Positions 62,545 through 64,000 of a stretch of 64,000 nucleotides of DNA are shown in pieces; within the stretch, counting starts at the first letter, position 1, and the number at the start of each line of letters is the position of its first letter. The position numbers were made by a program, and so were the translations under genes. The notes beneath the pieces were generated by a model that saw only the letters and a program-made list of their open reading frames with translations, was not told the origin of the DNA and did not search any database. The stretch lies in the NCBI RefSeq assembly GCF_003063625.1, contig NZ_CP026604.1:1612001-1676000 (forward strand), given 5' to 3'. The stretch is from Saccharobesus litoralis. GTDB lineage: Bacteria; Pseudomonadota; Gammaproteobacteria; Enterobacterales; Alteromonadaceae.

Positions 62545-64000
62545 CTACTCATCATCAATATATAGCTCGCGGTCAATTGAGTGTAGATATTCGATTAAAT
62601 CGCTGCGCTCACTTTCGCTGATATCGACATAATGATCACCAGTGCTTAATACATCTTGCAACGTTGCTGCACTACCATCATGGAAATACGGCGCGCTCAT
62701 CCAGAGTTCGATCAAGCTTGGCGTACGGATGACAGTTAATGTACCGTTTAATCGCTGACCTGAACTAGCTTTGATGGTGCCAACATCATGACTTAGACCA
62801 TCACGATACGCTTGGCCACTATGACAATCGGCACAACCTTGCTGATTAAACACTTGCTGACCACGCTGGGCAGCAGTACTTAGCTGACCAGAATACTCAC
62901 GGTATGGCGAGCGGGCGACTCTGTCTTTACCCAAGCCATTTACGTATGCCGCCAATGCATCTAACTGTTCAGATTGACCACTGGTGATATGGCTTAATGG
63001 TGACATGCCTTGCGTAAAGGTAATGTCTGGAATTAAGCCATCGCCACCATTAAGTTGTTCCATTTGGATCTCAAAGTCTTGTACTTCATCAAAGTTAGCC
63101 GACCAGTGTAAGTTACCAAACCGCGTACCACTGCTACCATTTAACGATAAGGTGTTACGCAAACCTTCACCTAGGGCTGTGATATCCCAAGTCATACCAT
63201 CATGACCACCATCAGCGTGGCATGAAGCACAAGTCATATAACCTTCACGCCCCATTTCTGGAATGCTCGAAAAGTAGAAAGTTTGTAAGCCGAGTAGCTC
63301 TTGGTCTGATAGCTTTTCTTGGGTCACTGTCGATAAAGTTTCTATCGTTGGAGTTAGGTTATTGCTGTGCATATAGCTGGCAACATCAATAGCACTGACC
63401 GTGCGATCCGTATAGTTTTTCACATAGAGGGTACGCAAAGTGGTACACATTTCTTGAGGCGCTGAACCTGTGGTGATCTGCGCTGAACTGTTACGTTCAT
63501 GATTAGTTAAAATCAGATTGTTGTTACCACGCAAAGTATGGGCTTGGATCTGTGGATTGGCTAACAAGGTAATACCTGAAGGATCGGCGCTGTTATCCAA
63601 ATCGATACTGCCTTCCGTCGTAGTCGGATCAATATTGGCATCCGCGCCTGCGGTTAAGTCGAGAATGGCGATCATAGGTCTGATCGTATTGTCTTCATCA
63701 AGTGGCTCGCCACTGCGTTGTAAACCGCGATCGACATTGGCTTTATTGGCAGTGATCCAAGCGCGTGTGCCGTCTTGATTGATAACTATGCTAGATAGGT
63801 AGTTAGGTACACCCGAGCCATTGACAATATCGTCTCTGACCAAGACTTTATTAATGGTAATGGTTTGGCTTAGCTGCATGTCATCACCAATTTCAATGTC
63901 ATACACCTCGCCATGTTCCATGGTCGAAATAAAGCGTGTGACTAACAAGCGATCGGCAAATAGCGCCATGGCTTTTGGTGTTGGGCCAACGGTTATTCGT
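62545..64000 (-). CDS. Partial multihaem cytochrome c / beta-propeller protein (5' end outside window)
   Basis: The frame remains open to the right edge (upstream residues read RITVGPTPKAMALFADRLLVTRF, split here by a Met that is not the true start), so the gene continues outside. The N-terminal part resembles YVTN/beta-propeller repeats. The C-terminal part has two haem sites, CASCHADGG and CADCHSG, and a MauG/di-haem peroxidase-like layout with SPLSH and APYFHDGSAATLQDVL. It is probably a periplasmic redox protein. Its relation to the mannan genes is unknown; a dead intron and a terminator separate them. Confidence 0.85.
   Translation of the reverse strand, partial: RITVGPTPKAMALFADRLLVTRFISTMEHGEVYDIEIGDDMQLSQTITINKVLVRDDIVNGSGVPNYLSSIVINQDGTRAWITANKANVDRGLQRSGEPLDEDNTIRPMIAILDLTAGADANIDPTTTEGSIDLDNSADPSGITLLANPQIQAHTLRGNNNLILTNHERNSSAQITTGSAPQEMCTTLRTLYVKNYTDRTVSAIDVASYMHSNNLTPTIETLSTVTQEKLSDQELLGLQTFYFSSIPEMGREGYMTCASCHADGGHDGMTWDITALGEGLRNTLSLNGSSGTRFGNLHWSANFDEVQDFEIQMEQLNGGDGLIPDITFTQGMSPLSHITSGQSEQLDALAAYVNGLGKDRVARSPYREYSGQLSTAAQRGQQVFNQQGCADCHSGQAYRDGLSHDVGTIKASSGQRLNGTLTVIRTPSLIELWMSAPYFHDGSAATLQDVLSTGDHYVDISESERSDLIEYLHSIDRELYIDDE

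Noticed and set aside
1-64000. tRNA, rRNA, CRISPR array or prophage
   Set aside because: I looked on both strands for TTCGANNC-type T-loops, CCA ends, regular repeat-spacer arrays and phage structural genes, and found none I could support.

Overview
The window looks like a chromosomal segment of a marine, polysaccharide-degrading gammaproteobacterium of the Alteromonadales type. The evidence is the AT-leaning composition, the gammaproteobacterial yceF/yceD-rpmF-plsX-fabHDG-acpP-fabF order, a TIGR01782-style TonB receptor, and a large glycan-utilisation locus. The genus cannot be fixed from sequence alone; a Catenovulum- or Paraglaciecola-like organism would fit (inference).

Region 1 (about 1-19.9 kb) is mostly housekeeping. 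It holds rluC and a HAD phosphatase, yceF, then the fatty-acid/ribosomal cluster yceD-rpmF-plsX-fabH-fabD-fabG-acpP-fabF. After these come pabC-mltG-tmk-holB-pilZ-tatD, a sigma32-preceded dnaK, dnaJ and a small cytochrome c. Small interstitial genes (a DUF1456 gene and a DUF3565 gene) sit beside copies of a short mobile-looking repeat with TAGTC...GACTA ends.

Region 2 (about 20-62 kb) is a beta-mannan / galactoglucomannan utilisation locus. Outside the cytoplasm are a GH27 alpha-galactosidase, a CE2-type acetyl esterase, a GH26 mannanase lipoprotein with accessory modules, a GH5 lipoprotein, a 1414-residue enzyme with a GH113-like barrel and a GH5 mannanase, a GH5 mannanase with two CBM10 modules, a sulfatase, a TonB-dependent receptor, and a small two-repeat Cys-rich secreted protein of unknown function. 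Inside are a mannobiose 2-epimerase, a GH130 mannosylglucose phosphorylase, a phosphomannomutase, an AGE-family mannose isomerase/epimerase and a eukaryotic-type hexokinase, fed by a GPH transporter and a sugar-porter MFS. Together these give: mannan to mannobiose (debranched and deacetylated), mannobiose to mannosylglucose, then mannose-1-phosphate plus glucose, then mannose-6-phosphate and glucose-6-phosphate. A LacI-family regulator lies in the middle. Near-perfect copies of the 14-bp palindrome TGTAACCGGTTACA precede most transcription units, which implies one regulon.

Mobile and decayed DNA is frequent. I see a complete group II intron with its reverse transcriptase (39249 to about 41109), a 5' remnant of a related intron (62234 to about 62436), an IS110-family transposase (49864-50850), and eight copies of the TAGTC...GACTA repeat. 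One copy is flanked by exact-abutting 104-bp direct repeats. There are also several GTAGGCGAGC-type hairpins, a truncated RNase Z gene (21697-21858) and a hypothetical gene with an apparent frameshift in its signal peptide. The right edge cuts a multihaem cytochrome/beta-propeller gene. No tRNA, rRNA or CRISPR array was recognised.
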